Source: Rotaria sordida (taxonomy: Eukaryota > Rotifera > Eurotatoria > Philodinida > Philodinidae). Taken from it: DNA of 64,000 nucleotides. Both the position numbers and the translations under genes were made by a program. Location of the stretch: contig CAJNOL010000472.1 of the NCBI GenBank assembly GCA_905250125.1, positions 54,884 through 118,883 on the forward strand, written 5' to 3'. Positions 48,443 through 60,699 of this stretch are shown here, in pieces (position 1 is the stretch's first letter; each line of letters opens with the position of its first letter). The notes under the pieces were generated by a model. That model saw only the letters and a program-made list of their open reading frames with translations, searched no databases and was not told where the DNA came from.

Positions 48443-50573
48443 TTAACAGTTTTCCTCATCTGATAATGATACACAATCATCATCATCAGTATCACTTGCT
48501 TCATATAAATTAACTTTCCAAGAAAAATTTTTCACCTCAAAATCTAATCCTAAATTATTTTCATCAAGTTCATAGTCAATTGTATGTTTCATTGCTTCTG
48601 TTAATGAATTTAACCATTTTGTTTGACATTCTGTTTGTATCCATAAACAATAATCATTCAAATAAAGTGTATTTAATAGATATCGATGTTCTTCATCAAG
48701 AAATAAACGTCTCATTTGAAGAAAACATCGAAGTATTGCACATTTTCCCATAGAAAGAATTTCAATAACATCCAACAAGCATTTTCTTGCAAGTTTAAAT
48801 GAACGAATAAGTGGATAAATTAACGTTCGACGACAACATGAAATCAGAACAGATGGAAGATCAGTAAAGGAATCAAACCAGGAAAGTGTTGACGATAATT
48901 TATGAATATTCCATGGAGATTCACAACATGGTTCACCTCTAAAAAAAAAAAATTTAATGAAATATGATGTCGGCATAATTATACAAATCTTGATTGCTTC
49001 TATCTTTTTATCAGCAAAAAATAGGAGAATGTATATTTTGTGTTTTTGATGTAACTATTCAATAAAAAAATCATTTTCAAAAGAACAAATGATCTTTCCG
49101 CTAAACTTTCGAATATACAGTTGGAAACAATAAAGGATCACTATGATGTCAATCAACGTTAATTATTATTTATACAGATACATTTTAATGGTCTCTTGTA
49201 AAGAAAAGGTCATTCCAACGAAAAAAAACACTTTCGTGACGATGTATTGTTCTACTGGAGCGACATTGCGATAGATCATAGAAATACTCATTAAAAACTT
49301 TCGTAAATGTTAATACGGTATGAGAATGTGCCGAGAACAAACTGATTTCCAGTAGTTGAAATCATTGGAAATCTCGGAAAATTAATTACAATATGGTTCA
49401 AAAATCAAGTTCTGATTTTCGATCATTTCTAATAATTTCCCATATTTGTTCCTAATCTGTAAAAATTTCTATTGATTTTTTAGTCGATGTATAAAACTGA
49501 TTTGCATGAGTAGAAATCAGTTATGAACCTATTTTTAAGCGTTCATTTTAATGTTGAGAAAAGTCAAATTGATTTCCTTTTACCATCAATTAATGTTTTG
49601 AAAATAGTGACCAACTTTTTGTTTACAAACAATTAAGATTTGTGCTATGATTATTTTAAAATAGTATATTATTTACTGTGTTATACGTTGATCATAGGCA
49701 AATCCATAAAGTAAATCAATAAGTCCTAAATAAATTGGTATTTGATCATCAATTAAAAGTTGTTTATATTTAAGATTTTTTAAATCATCTCGATCTTGAT
49801 CATCTAATTCTTTATCTATAATTAATTTATAATTAAATAATGTTTCATCATTTAATTCATGTTTATCAGCTAAATAATGTTCATAATTAAAATCAAATTG
49901 TTCTTTTTCTAAACGACATGAACGAATCGATGATGTCGGTAATGTATCAGGTAATTGATTATCAAATATTAAAGAATATTCAGCATCAAAATTTGAAAAT
50001 ATTTCTTTATATTGATGACTAAAACCATATGAATATGAAGAAATTAAATTCTCTTTTGGTTGATCTAAATAAATAAATTATAAATAAAAGAAAAATTATG
50101 TTGTTTTATTTTTATTTTTTAAATTAACCATCAATTTCAAGTTGTCTCATGTGATTCCATAATGGTTCATCATCGTCATCATCATCATCATCATCATCAT
50201 CTTCATTATTTAATACTTTATCAATTTCTTCAATTTTATTTGATGAAATTTTATTTTCTTTATTAAGTAATTTAGTAATCATATCAAGATCTTGAAAATG
50301 TTCATTAGCTATTTCTTTTTCATAATTAAAACAAAATGATGATGTATCAATATCATATTTATATTCAGGTACACCTTTATCAATAACACGACCAGGTAAA
50401 TATAGATGAAGATAATAGGGTTTACAAGCAAAATAAAATTCATTTGAAGAAAGTAAATCAACCTCAATACCATTAGTATCATCATTTGATGAAGAAAATT
50501 TCACATATGGACATCGAATTGTGATTGATAGATGTGTTGCTGTTTGAGATAATGAAAAACGAGGGATTAACAT
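48443..50573 (-). CDS. SHQ1: SHQ1, H/ACA snoRNP assembly factor, three exons
   Basis: Minus-strand exons 50573-50129, 50064-49677 and 48938-48443 give 442 residues. The N-terminal CS/p23-like domain begins MLIPRFSLSQTATHLSITIR and contains FACKPYYLHLYLPGRV, as in human SHQ1. An acidic linker with an 11-13 residue Asp run follows. The all-helical SHQ1-specific domain spans exons 2-3: YGFSHQYKEIF, LIDLLYGFAYDQRIT, SPWNIHKLSSTLSWFDSF, YPLIRSFKLARKCL and YLNDYCLWIQ. SHQ1 holds dyskerin/Cbf5 during early biogenesis of H/ACA RNPs, which act in pseudouridylation and telomerase RNA stability. Length is close to the conserved core; the long C-terminal tail of vertebrates is shortened to an acidic stub (DTDDDDCVSLSDEENC). 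Confidence 0.93.
48939..49676 (-). other. Long intron 2 of SHQ1
   Basis: 738 bases, ending at a poly-pyrimidine acceptor (T13 before AG). No nested gene was recognised. Confidence 0.5.
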
Positions 50574-53500
50574 TGTTTTCTTTTCTTTTGAAGAAGATTA
50601 AAAAATAAATGATTGAAATTTTTGGTGAGCATTGATAATATTCGATTGGAGAAACGAGTAAGAAAATTAGATAGATTGTCGAAAGAGGGCGTAAGAAATC
50701 GACTGTTCTTAGATACGAACGATAACATTGATCGAGAGTAGATATTAAGTATTGATAATGTCTTTTTCTTTGTTAATAAATATTTTCAGGGGATGGGGAC
50801 GAGTTAAAATTTGACTTCGATTTTCTAATAATTCTAAATAGATATGAATGTGTCGAAGACATAAATGCATCGATTTTAAGTAAATAAATCATAGAATAAA
50901 TTTAGTAACTGAGAAGAAAGTATTACATGTAGGTGCAGTTATACTCAACTATCATCTCTATAACACCACTGTTAAATATGAGTAATTTTATAATTAATGA
51001 TATTGATAACATTTGAGAAGTAAGAAAACAATGATTAAGATCATCATATTTTTTGTTTGGATTATTCACTCGAAAAGGTTAATAAGTGTTTTTTTAAATA
51101 TATATTTAAAATTTGGCAAAGTATTATGCACTCATAAAATGTTACACAGTGTCAAATACAATTGGTGGTATCATTTTGGATTCGAATATAAAACAATCCA
51201 AACTATAGTTTGTCATTAACAAGAAAGTCGATCTGTCTCAGAGATGAGTCTAAGATAGAACATGTAGCCGTCTTGTAGGTTCACTAGCTCTACAATAAGT
51301 CAAATGAAGTGATACGTGAATAGACAAAATCAATTGCTTATGAAAATTTCAAGATTTATCTATTAAATTCAATTGAATAAGACGTCTTCCAAATTAAAGT
51401 GCTAATAGAAGTGACTTGAACAATAAGAGTAATGATTTGACATGTCACTAAATCTAATAACAGAATTTGAATATTTCAAATTTATCTCATTTATTATGAA
51501 CTGTATCAATAAACTGTTGCACCAAAAATATAAAAGGATATTTGCCTTGGACAACCAAGTGGAGAATAATTCAATGAATCACTTGGTTTAACAAAAGATT
51601 GAAAGAAAACTCTAAAACAACTCAAACTCATTGAGATTGAGTTTTTTGATTGACCCTAACACAGAATCTAAAAACGTTGCTGCAATTCCTCTTTTGACAT
51701 TTTCTACCGTAGTGGATATTTAAATGTTAAAGTAAAGATAGATAAACCAATAATGAATATATTCAGAATTTAAAAAAAGATTTCTGTTTTCATTTAGCAT
51801 AGCTCAATAAAATCAGGTGACAAAAAACTAATTTCACAAGTAGCAAACAAAACTTATTTCTTGAAGCACATATATTTATATTAAAAAAAATAAACTCTTC
51901 TTCATTGAATACGATTACATCAGATCTTCGCAGGATTAATTTTCAATGAATTAATATTTAAGAAGATATTCATATTATTTGAAAACACAAAATGATGTAG
52001 AATGAAACATGACTGACAACTTGATACTTGCTTTGTAGAACAGAAAATGATAATAAGAATTCTGTTTTTCGTGTGCTCATCTAGAATCTATATCGATTCT
52101 GAAAAATTTCACATCCTATTCGTTCTAATTCAGATCAAGTCTTACAATTTAGAAAGAGCAAAATATCTTCTGTAAAAATAAATCAATAAGTTTGTCCGAA
52201 ACAGCTTCCTAATGATCACAAAAATTTTAGAACAAAATTTATCAAAAAACTCTTTCGGAATTCTTTGAATTTAGAAAAAATTTCATTCTATAAGAAAAAC
52301 TCTCGTTTTATTTTTCCTTTTCAAGTTTTATAGCGTAAGAACAGGGTACTATTACTCGACCGAAGAAAAAACAGAAATATTCTACGTGTTTTGCAACGCC
52401 CGATGCGAACACTTTAATAACATCTCTTGTTATTGCTGGTTTTTCATAATTGTCAATCATAGTTGAAATACCTATATTCTATTGCAAGAGAGAAGTTGTC
52501 AGATGATATATATTTTATATAAAAAAGGAAGCTTATAAAGTTTTCTACTTAATGATATTATTTGTAATAGGACATAGCTTCTATGTAAGATATTCCACCA
52601 AAACTTTGTTTTTAGATCATCAACTTCAAATTGAAGTTCAAATGAATATATTTGGACAAAAATATTGTAATCGAAGTGGCAGTAGAGTTTCACAGTATCT
52701 CTTTTGTTTTAAAGTTTTTGTAGTCTTTACAATACATTATCGGTCAAATTCATTGATATATTTTTACGCTAGACATATTTCTCTTTCTGACAAAAACAAA
52801 ACATCGAGCAGTGACTATATTGCATTACAACGTGATGTCACAAACAAAATTAATGTAAAACTTTTTGGATCCATATGACACGCTTTTTTTTCCAATGTAG
52901 AGCGTACGAGAACAGTATGTTAAATTCGAATAAAACTCACAATAATTTTAATAAATCAGAGAAAGTTTTAACCAAGTATTGGTGACATTTTCACCTTTCC
53001 ATGCAAAAGTTAAAAAAGAAAAGGCATGACATGATAGACTCAAAAGTCTTAAAGAAGCTTAAAGTTAGTCCAATAGACGTTGCCTATTTTCTGACTTGTG
53101 TTTCAACCGATATTACCGTTCTAGAGTGCTTTCAGTTGCATATGTTTATGCGATTTTCACAGTTGACACGTCACCATAATTAACATATCTCATTCAAAAA
53201 ATAGTATGCATATGACACAATATGAGTATTGCTGTATCTTTCACTGATATTTTAAATAACATCACTTATCCGAGAGATACTAAAAAAATACATTAAAACT
53301 AATGTATTTCAAATTTATTGATTAACACAGAAATTTTCGTCAATTTAATTCCGGGATTTTAATTAAAAATTACATTCATTCTATTTGCTTGATTATAATG
53401 TCCATTTTAATCAATGATATTGAAATGCATTTATTTGAATGGTTGTTTCGTCATCCAAAATACCATTTTTTTTGTGGTTTTGACGGTAAATTAATGAAAG

Positions 53501-53842
53501 TCATGAAATTTTTCTTATTTTTTAATTGCATGTGACATTTATATCAAATAAAGCTTAAATTCTTGATTAGATATTGCTAAAAGCCACTACTCAAATGATA
53601 TTTACAGTTATACTTAGTGGATAATGTTGCGATGATAATCGAATTATTGTTCAATGAAATTAGTATTGTGATCGATTGAGGAGATTTTGACTATTAAAAA
53701 CTATGAAATATTTTTCATTGAGTAAATATAGATGAAAAGCGTTACAATGACGATCGAAAAACACCGAGAATTCAGCAAAAAACATAATTCAATTTATCTT
53801 TCTTTGAATTTACTTAATTAAAAAATGAGATTTTTTTAATAT

Positions 53843-53892
<50 letters not shown>

Positions 53893-54075
53893 CTTTTACA
53901 ATTAAAAAGTGGATGTGCCACAAAAATCAAATGAATAATAGAGATTCGACAGTTTGCATTAAAATCGAAATAAGTTAAATATTCATTTGAAAAACAGACA
54001 TGTTCTAGAATATTCTCATTATTATATTCATTGTACACAAAAATAAATTTCACTTACTATGGAACGCTTGTTACT
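50574..54075. other. Gene-free AT-rich region upstream of SHQ1
   Basis: About 3.5 kb. The SHQ1 promoter lies at its left end. Open stretches at 51013-51219, 52552-52878 and 53001-53183 have random-looking composition. An (ATT)n microsatellite sits at 53845-53890. Confidence 0.45.
53845..53890. repeat. (ATT)n microsatellite
   Basis: About 15 perfect ATT units. Confidence 0.95.
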
Positions 54076-54668
54076 GTTAGAAAAGAACATTAGCCATATC
54101 CGGGTCAAATTAAAGCTCTCACTGTCAAATTCACAAATTTAAAATCTGGCTGTTCATTACGTGCACTGAACGGAATAATGGGATCTTTTTAGGTATTCAC
54201 AGTATATTTAAGATAATCACAAGTCAAAATTAGAAGACTATTTATTTCTCTTTTTGTGTGATCGTTAGATAGAGCTTGTTGAATTGAATAAGAAAAAATG
54301 TGTTTCAAACTTAAAAAAAGAATTTTAAAAAATTAATGAAAACGGTCGAAGATACAATTATCTTCAAATATAAGAAAAATAGACCAAAAAATTCTGATTT
54401 CTATGAAATCTTGAAAATTTATTTTCAAGTTTGAAATAAATTTTCTTATGCAACTCGATGAGCTCTATCCAACCAACACGAAAAAAGAAAAATAAATAGT
54501 GTTAAAATTTTGACTTGTGAATATCTTGCATATACCGTAAATACCTAAAAAAAATCATTTGTCTCGTTTCGATACAGACCATGGGCAGCTCTTATTTTTA
54601 ATTTGTCAGTTTGACAGTGAGAACTTCAATTTGATCCGAATATGTCTAATGTTCTTTATTTACATTAC
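54076..54668. mobile_element. Long inverted repeat (foldback element 4), arms ~250 bp
   Basis: Left arm ~54076-54330 pairs with the reverse complement of ~54415-54668 at about 75-80% by eye. Shared blocks include AAGAACATTAG.CATAT, CTCACTGTCAAA.T.ACAAATT, TTTTTAGGTATT.AC.GTATAT, TCACAAGTCAAAATT, ACTATTTATTT, GATAGAGCT and TTTCAAACTT. The loop is only about 85 bp, so the transcript of either strand would form a near-complete hairpin. Confidence 0.78.
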
Positions 54669-55485
54669 AAAACCTTTCATTATTAGTTCCATCAACAAAA
54701 ATATCCATGTTCGACGACGGTATCATAATGTAGATATATTTTTTCGAAATTCAATTATTTATGCCAATAAAGAATGAAAGGAAAAGTATATATAATTTCA
54801 TAGCTTTCTTTCAGACATTCAAAACAAAAACAATAATGCCATGATGTATAATAACGTTTGTTCTTTTTCAGTCAACAACAATAATTATGAATTACAATAA
54901 AACAATTATATGTCACAATATAACTTGTTTACTGAAGAACATAAACAGAACACGTTGACAATTTAAAAGAAACAGTAAGAAATAATTGATTTCTTATATT
55001 TCTTTCCTACATTTGCTACCTAACTAATTTAAAAGAAAAATTCGTAGTGTTTTTCAAATGATAATGATTGTTTTTTCATCTTCAAAATGGAGAATTGATA
55101 AAAATACAGTATGATTGCATCTCCTACTTTAACCTATATCTATTATGACTAATTATCTATTTTCTTTATCGGATAAATCAATCAATTGTTAACGATGGCC
55201 ATTGTTATCTGTTTTTCTTTTATTAGTTCTTTTATTCTCACATTTTGTTCCCATTGTATTGTAATTATTTCTTTTTCTCTTTTCCTTTTTTTATCTCTCT
55301 TATAAACAAAATATATTTCAAAATATTTATTCAACTACAAATATCAACTACGTTAAAAAACAATCACAACAAATGCTACTATTATTGATTAACTTGTGAC
55401 ATATAACCTGAAATTTTTTTAACAATAAATCAGCGAGAATAACAATGAAAATTCTTATTTTCACAATTTCAACAAATGATTGTGT
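54669..55485. other. Spacer and 3' UTR of the TPR gene
   Basis: AT-rich, no gene seen. Confidence 0.45.
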
Positions 55486-56391
55486 TTATGTAAGTAAAGT
55501 CTTTAACGAAAACTTCCATAAATGAGAACATAAGTTCTGATGATTGTTTTGCTCCATTCCAATAATTCGTTTAATATTATTTTCAATCGTCTGTCGTTGT
55601 GGATGTCCTTCTGAAAGACTTTTTTTACAGATAGTCAATGCTTTAACAAAATTTAGCTTAGCATCAGAAAACAATCCTATTCCAACCTGAATTGTTCCTA
55701 AATTATTCAAAAATGAGGCTAATATAAGTGAGTCAGATGATACACAACGTTCAAGAAGAATTAAGGCTCGTGTGATTACTTCAAGTGCTTGATAACCATT
55801 CCCACAACTGTAATAAATATTAGCAAGTATTGCTAAACTTGTTGATAAGTTCAATTCATTTCCAGTTTCAATTGATTCATTCAAATTGACTGCTTGTTGA
55901 GCATAGTTAAGTGCTTCAGTTAAATTTTGTTGACCCCAATAAGCATTTGCTATTCCAAGAAGACTATTCGCAATTAATGTTTGATCGATAGTATAAGCTA
56001 ACTTTCGTATACAGAGAGCACGAGAATGATAATTTAAAGCTAAATCAAATTCATGAAGAATTTGATAAGCAATACCAAGTTCACTGAGAGTATTACTCAT
56101 ATCATCACCATTCTATATGAAAAGAGAAAATACAATTCTTTATCAATTTACTCCATACAAAAGTTTATCTACATACCTTTTCTTGAATTTTGAGTGCTTT
56201 ATAGTAATATATGATTGCAGAATGATAATCATCTTTCTTTGTTGCATACAATATACCAATAATGTTGAGTATTCGAGCTGATTCAGGTTTCAAACACTGG
56301 TAGATTGCAATGCCTTGATCAATTTTACCATGTTTAAGAAGATCTTGTGCTTTTATTTCTTCAGAAGAAATTATCGCCGAGCTAACATAAA
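55486..56391 (-). pseudogene. 5'-truncated TPR gene, paralogue of the ART-TPR gene at 60.7-63.8 kb
   Basis: Two exons (56391-56177 and 56112-55486) join in phase and encode about 280 residues of tetratricopeptide repeats of the kinesin-light-chain style (ALNYHSRALCIRK, ANSLLGIANAYWGQQNL, EALNYAQQAVNLNES, LNNLGTIQVGIG). Exon borders, phases and sequence match the last two exons of the gene at 60700-63784 (GIANA(Y/H)WGQ(Q/E)NL in both). The first exon here begins with a proper acceptor in phase 2, but the ART and N-terminal exons that should precede it are absent from 56392-57975. Either the gene lost its 5' half, or it has become a TPR-only gene with a first exon I could not find. The internal Met at 56100 could still start a 204-residue product. 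Confidence 0.6.
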
Positions 56392-57975
56392 AAAATGATT
56401 CTTTTCAGTATATCAACATGTGTTTTTTTCTCAGTTGCATCCTAAAACACTGGAGAATTTTCACATTTTGTTCTTGCTCTAACTATTTAGAGAGTGTGAA
56501 GTGTGGGTGTAAATGCGGGATATCGGGACGACTCCTAGTCTTCCCCTCATCTACATTCACATTCTGAGTTCATGACGCAAATGAATTACAAAATAATTCG
56601 AAATTTCTATATGTTATAGCAGACACTTATTTAAAGAATCTACCAGAGTCTATCAGGATCTACAATCGTCTAACACTGTTAACAAGAGTGTGAGTGTATC
56701 CACAGCCGCACCTCTACCCACACTTACACCAACTCTCGCATCCACACCTATATTCGTACCTTCATTTGAAGCATCCAGCGCAGAGCTCATCCTGGAGACA
56801 TTGCTTTTTTCATTATTTCTCTAGCTTCGAGATATTTTCTCTTCTACACTGATTTTCCAACGCTTTTCTTTCGATATTTTTCTTTTCAATTTTTCTACAA
56901 CCGAACTGTTTACCAACCATAACTCGCGAAAAAAAAGCTTTAATCGAAATCCCAATATGAGCGAAATTAGGATTGAATGCACCGTGGTTGTCGGCAATTC
57001 CAGCGCAAATAATTTGAATAAAGTGACATAGTCATAAAGAATCTTTACCATATTAACTTCAAATTAATTTTCAACATAATTTGTTATAGGCTTTTGGCTT
57101 AGAAAAAAGCAAGAAGTAAATGGAAAATTTTGATGTATTCTACTGAATGCTAAGAATCAGTGTTCTCATGAGCCCACAAAATATTGAAGAAATTCACTAA
57201 ATCAAACAAGACTAAGAAAGGAAGTGTCTTACGTTAATCAATCTCCTACATTTCATTTTACTTGCATACAAAATAAATTTCACTTACTCAAACTTATCAA
57301 GAACAATATGCATTCTTGGTAATGATGTAATGTGCAATTATTTCTTGAATGCTCTTTCTTTGTGAGAATAAGAAAAAGAAGGAAAAATTTCATCTCATTG
57401 CTTTTATACACCATTTAAAGAGAAGAATAAAAACGTTGAGACATGTTTAAACACCGTTTCAATTTTGTTCTCATTATTAATGACGTAGAAAGAAATGTTT
57501 TTTTGGTTGCCACATGATTAAATTTGTCAACAGTACGTCCATGAAGAGATGTACGTCAAATAAAAAAAAAGTATGTCAGCACGTCTATTAATAAAAAAAT
57601 TCATCATTCATTTTTCGATCGAAGTTCATACTTTCAATTTAGCAAAATCATGTGTACGTTGCGCACTGAATAGGAATTGAAGCATATATGCTCATAAACA
57701 ATTAATCACTAAAGAAGAGAAGCTATCCCGTTATCAAAAAAAAAAAGATACGTTTTTCTTCTTTAAATATAAATATCTACATAGTCTCAAAAGTTAAATA
57801 TTCTCTTTTGCTTGTATTATAATTGTTTAACTTATATTTTGTTTTCAAGTTTTCAATCAATTATTTTCGTTATTTTTACCTTTTTTTGTGCTCCCGTTTT
57901 TAATTTGTCTATTACTTTCTCCTTGAATTTTTCATTTGCCTGGCTGTAAGATTTTCTTCATTCTTTTTTTTTCAG
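56392..57975. other. Spacer replacing the expected 5' half of the TPR gene
   Basis: About 1.6 kb. Two telomere-like G/C tracts lie at ~56480-56580 and ~56685-56765, the latter with GTGTGAGTGTATCCACAG and then C-rich CCACACTTACACC. The open stretch at 56821-57051 (-) shows no family similarity. Confidence 0.4.
56480..56765. repeat. Pair of G-rich/C-rich telomere-like tracts
   Basis: GTGTGAAGTGTGGGTGTAAATG at ~56488-56509 is followed by C-rich CATCTACATTCACATTC. A second G-then-C unit follows at ~56688-56762. They lie where the lost 5' half of the TPR gene should be. Confidence 0.45.
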
Positions 57976-58144
57976 AGAGACCACTAACAGTAAAAGATTG
58001 ATTATTCGTGGAGACGTAAACAAAAAACAATGGCCTTCGTCTCATCTGCTATCGAAGAAAACAGACAAAGGACAGGAGAAAGTTGATCCACCAATCGATC
58101 CTATTCGAGAATCGTTTCGGAAATCAGTTCCACCTAAGAGTTAA
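57976..58144 (+). pseudogene. Orphan terminal exon on the + strand
   Basis: After a strong acceptor (TTCTTTTTTTTTCAG ending at 57975) the frame in phase 2 reads ETTNSKRLIIRGDVNKKQWP, continues for 35 more residues of charged, non-random sequence (KVDPPIDPIRESFRKSVPPKS) and stops at 58142-58144. Codon use looks coding. No upstream exon was found, so this is the last exon either of an unrecognised gene or of a relic. Confidence 0.35.
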
Positions 58145-58816
58145 TGCTTCTTGCTTCAACACTATATCTACTCTCGATTCATATGGACAATTTTTGTGAA
58201 TACTTCATAGTATATTCGACCGAATAGTTAATTATCCTACTCACAACAGATTTTTGCATAAAATAGCATTATGCGGTGTCTATGATCATCATCTGACTCC
58301 AATGCGGAAACGCCACTCTTTAAAGGTAGATAGAGCTGATTGAGAGCTACAACACGATGCTGAAACATGTATGACAAAAAAAATATTTTCACGAGTCTTT
58401 TATCAGAGAAAAAAGAATTCTTATGATTACTTTAGTTAAATGTATAGTATGAAAGATCAATTCCTGTTTTTTAATTTTATCAACACGAATGGTCACGTTG
58501 AGCGACAGTGTAATTTGAAAATGGTTATTAGATGTTATTTATTCATTTTCATTAAAAAACCTCAAAAGAAAAATATTATTGTTTCATTTTTATGTACAAA
58601 TTCAACAGAACGATATAAATATCGAGGCGTGTAAAAAGAGTTGTTTTGAATTCGTTTTATATGGCTATATATAAGTTGTGAAGAAATGTCTTTATAGTAG
58701 AACAATAAAAAACAGTGGTTTTGCTATCAGAAAAGTTTATTTCTGATTTCTTCATAGAAATCGTTGCTGTTCATTTAGTAAAAATACCAGTAATAAACGC
58801 ATTTTCAGTGATATAC
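58145..58816. other. Spacer
   Basis: AT-rich. The open stretch at 58440-58634 is not supported by any similarity. Confidence 0.4.
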
Positions 58817-59289
58817 ATACTCAGGTCTAAGAAAACGACCCCGTAAACGATATCAAACGGCAAATACCGGCCTCATCACGTTGCCGTTTTCCATAAACTC
58901 GTAGAATGGGCTGACGGATTACGATGCAATACGATGAAAATCAATCCCAGGTCAAATAGGCTCGGTCGTAAATAGTCGTTTTAGATGGTTTTTACATCGC
59001 TTGATAGGCACCGTATTATGATTGTATTTCACTGTATTGCAAACGGTCAGATAGTCGATTTTTAGACCGTTTGGGGATCCATATCAACTGTATACAGCAC
59101 GATAAAATATAATCGTAATACCGCACCTATTAAATCTCAACTGACAGCCATTTACGACTGCAAAGTATATGAAACTACAGTATACAGTACCGTTTTTGGT
59201 CGTCTTGGCGATTATTATCATCGTCTTGGGATTCGATAACGCACCGTTTTATAACCGTTTCCGACAGTCAGAATGATGGATCTGGGTAT
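58817..59289. mobile_element. GC-richer non-coding element with short terminal inverted repeats
   Basis: Its base composition differs sharply from the flanks. The left end ATACTCAGGTC and right end GATCTGGGTAT are imperfect inverted copies. Inside, CCGTTT/AAACGG motifs recur about ten times in both orientations (e.g. AACGATATCAAACGGC, CCGTTTTATAACCGTTTCC). Length ~470 bp, no open frame. It looks like a non-autonomous DNA transposon or a clustered binding-site array. Confidence 0.55.
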
Positions 59290-60699
59290 AGCTTTTCCTT
59301 ATCAAACGAGAAAAAAATTGCTGTTTCTACTTTGAAGTTTAACAATACTCAATTGCTCAATATGTCATTCAAGATATCACTGCTTTTCTATTTCATGATT
59401 GTTTTATCGTTAAGTCTTTCTTCAATTTTGTGAAATTCTCTTCTCTTTGTCCTTGCATTGCAAAAAATGACATCAAAAATTATTAATGGATAGCAAGGGT
59501 ATACACAAGAGCAGTATAAAACTTTCCCGCAAAAGAGTAAGATAGAATGAAGTGTTTATAATTAGAAAGCTTTCATTTTATTTCATGTTCAACTATAAAA
59601 ACAGTGTTTTTCAGATGTCACGACGTAAAAAAAAACAAAAAGAGAGTATAGTTTACAATAATTTCTAGTATTTATGATTTAGTTTTGATAGATATGCACT
59701 GTAATAAATATACACAATAGATAGAAAAGTGTATAGAATCGCCGAAAATATCAAACATCGATCATTTTTGGTGTGATAGCTCTGTATTAAGCTAAGAACA
59801 TTTCGATTCATAGTGCATCTCATTGCTCAAATGTCTCCACTACTATAGTTGTAGAGTTTGCTAGTATATCCAACTGAAATCTAGTTTTTCTTCACAAGCT
59901 TTGAAAAAAAAAAGAAAGAATCTTTAAGTTTATGTTTATTTGAGTAGTAGTTTTTATTGATATGTATTTGTCTTTTTAAATTTGACCTGGCTCATAGACA
60001 ATAGTAAAAGTATGAATATATTACGTTGTTAGATTTTATTGACTTGTGTTCCAATCAAAATACAATGAAGGACTTTTTAGTTGATATAATCTCTATGCTA
60101 GAATAATAAATGTCTTCTCTCAGAATTCGATGCTCAAAAAAATTAATATATTGATTTGCTTGTTCATCAAAATACTTTCGAACATCATTTTCTAATATCG
60201 ACGTACAAGACATCATTCATGCATATATTAGATTATGAATTTGTGAAAAAAATGACTATTCTGTCTACTTAAAAGAAACAAGTAAGCGCTATGTTCTCTT
60301 AGCGGAAATGAAAATTAGATTTCTTTTTATTTTTTGAAAAAAAAAACATGCCATAGTTTTATACCTGATGAAAAACAAATTCTGTCTAGGATCTATCGAT
60401 TATGTTTTCTACTTACATTTCTTTGAAGAATATTGATAAGTTGTTATTGTTTTCTCTTCTAACTGAATCGTAAAAAAGAATGTGCTTTGTTTTTGAATAT
60501 TCGACAAAATGTCGATATCATGTAATGAAATATATATGAAACACTATCAATATCATTATATCATCCTCCTTGATGATATTCAAAATAGAAATTTGACAAA
60601 ATATCGAGTTTGATGTTGGTGAAAGTTATATAATAAAATGTCTTTTATTTTAATTTATCGTTTGTAACAATACATTTCATTATCAAATTCAAACTTTGA
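59290..60699. other. Spacer downstream of the ART-TPR gene
   Basis: About 1.4 kb, AT-rich, no gene seen. It holds the 3' UTR of the ART-TPR gene at its right end. Confidence 0.45.
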
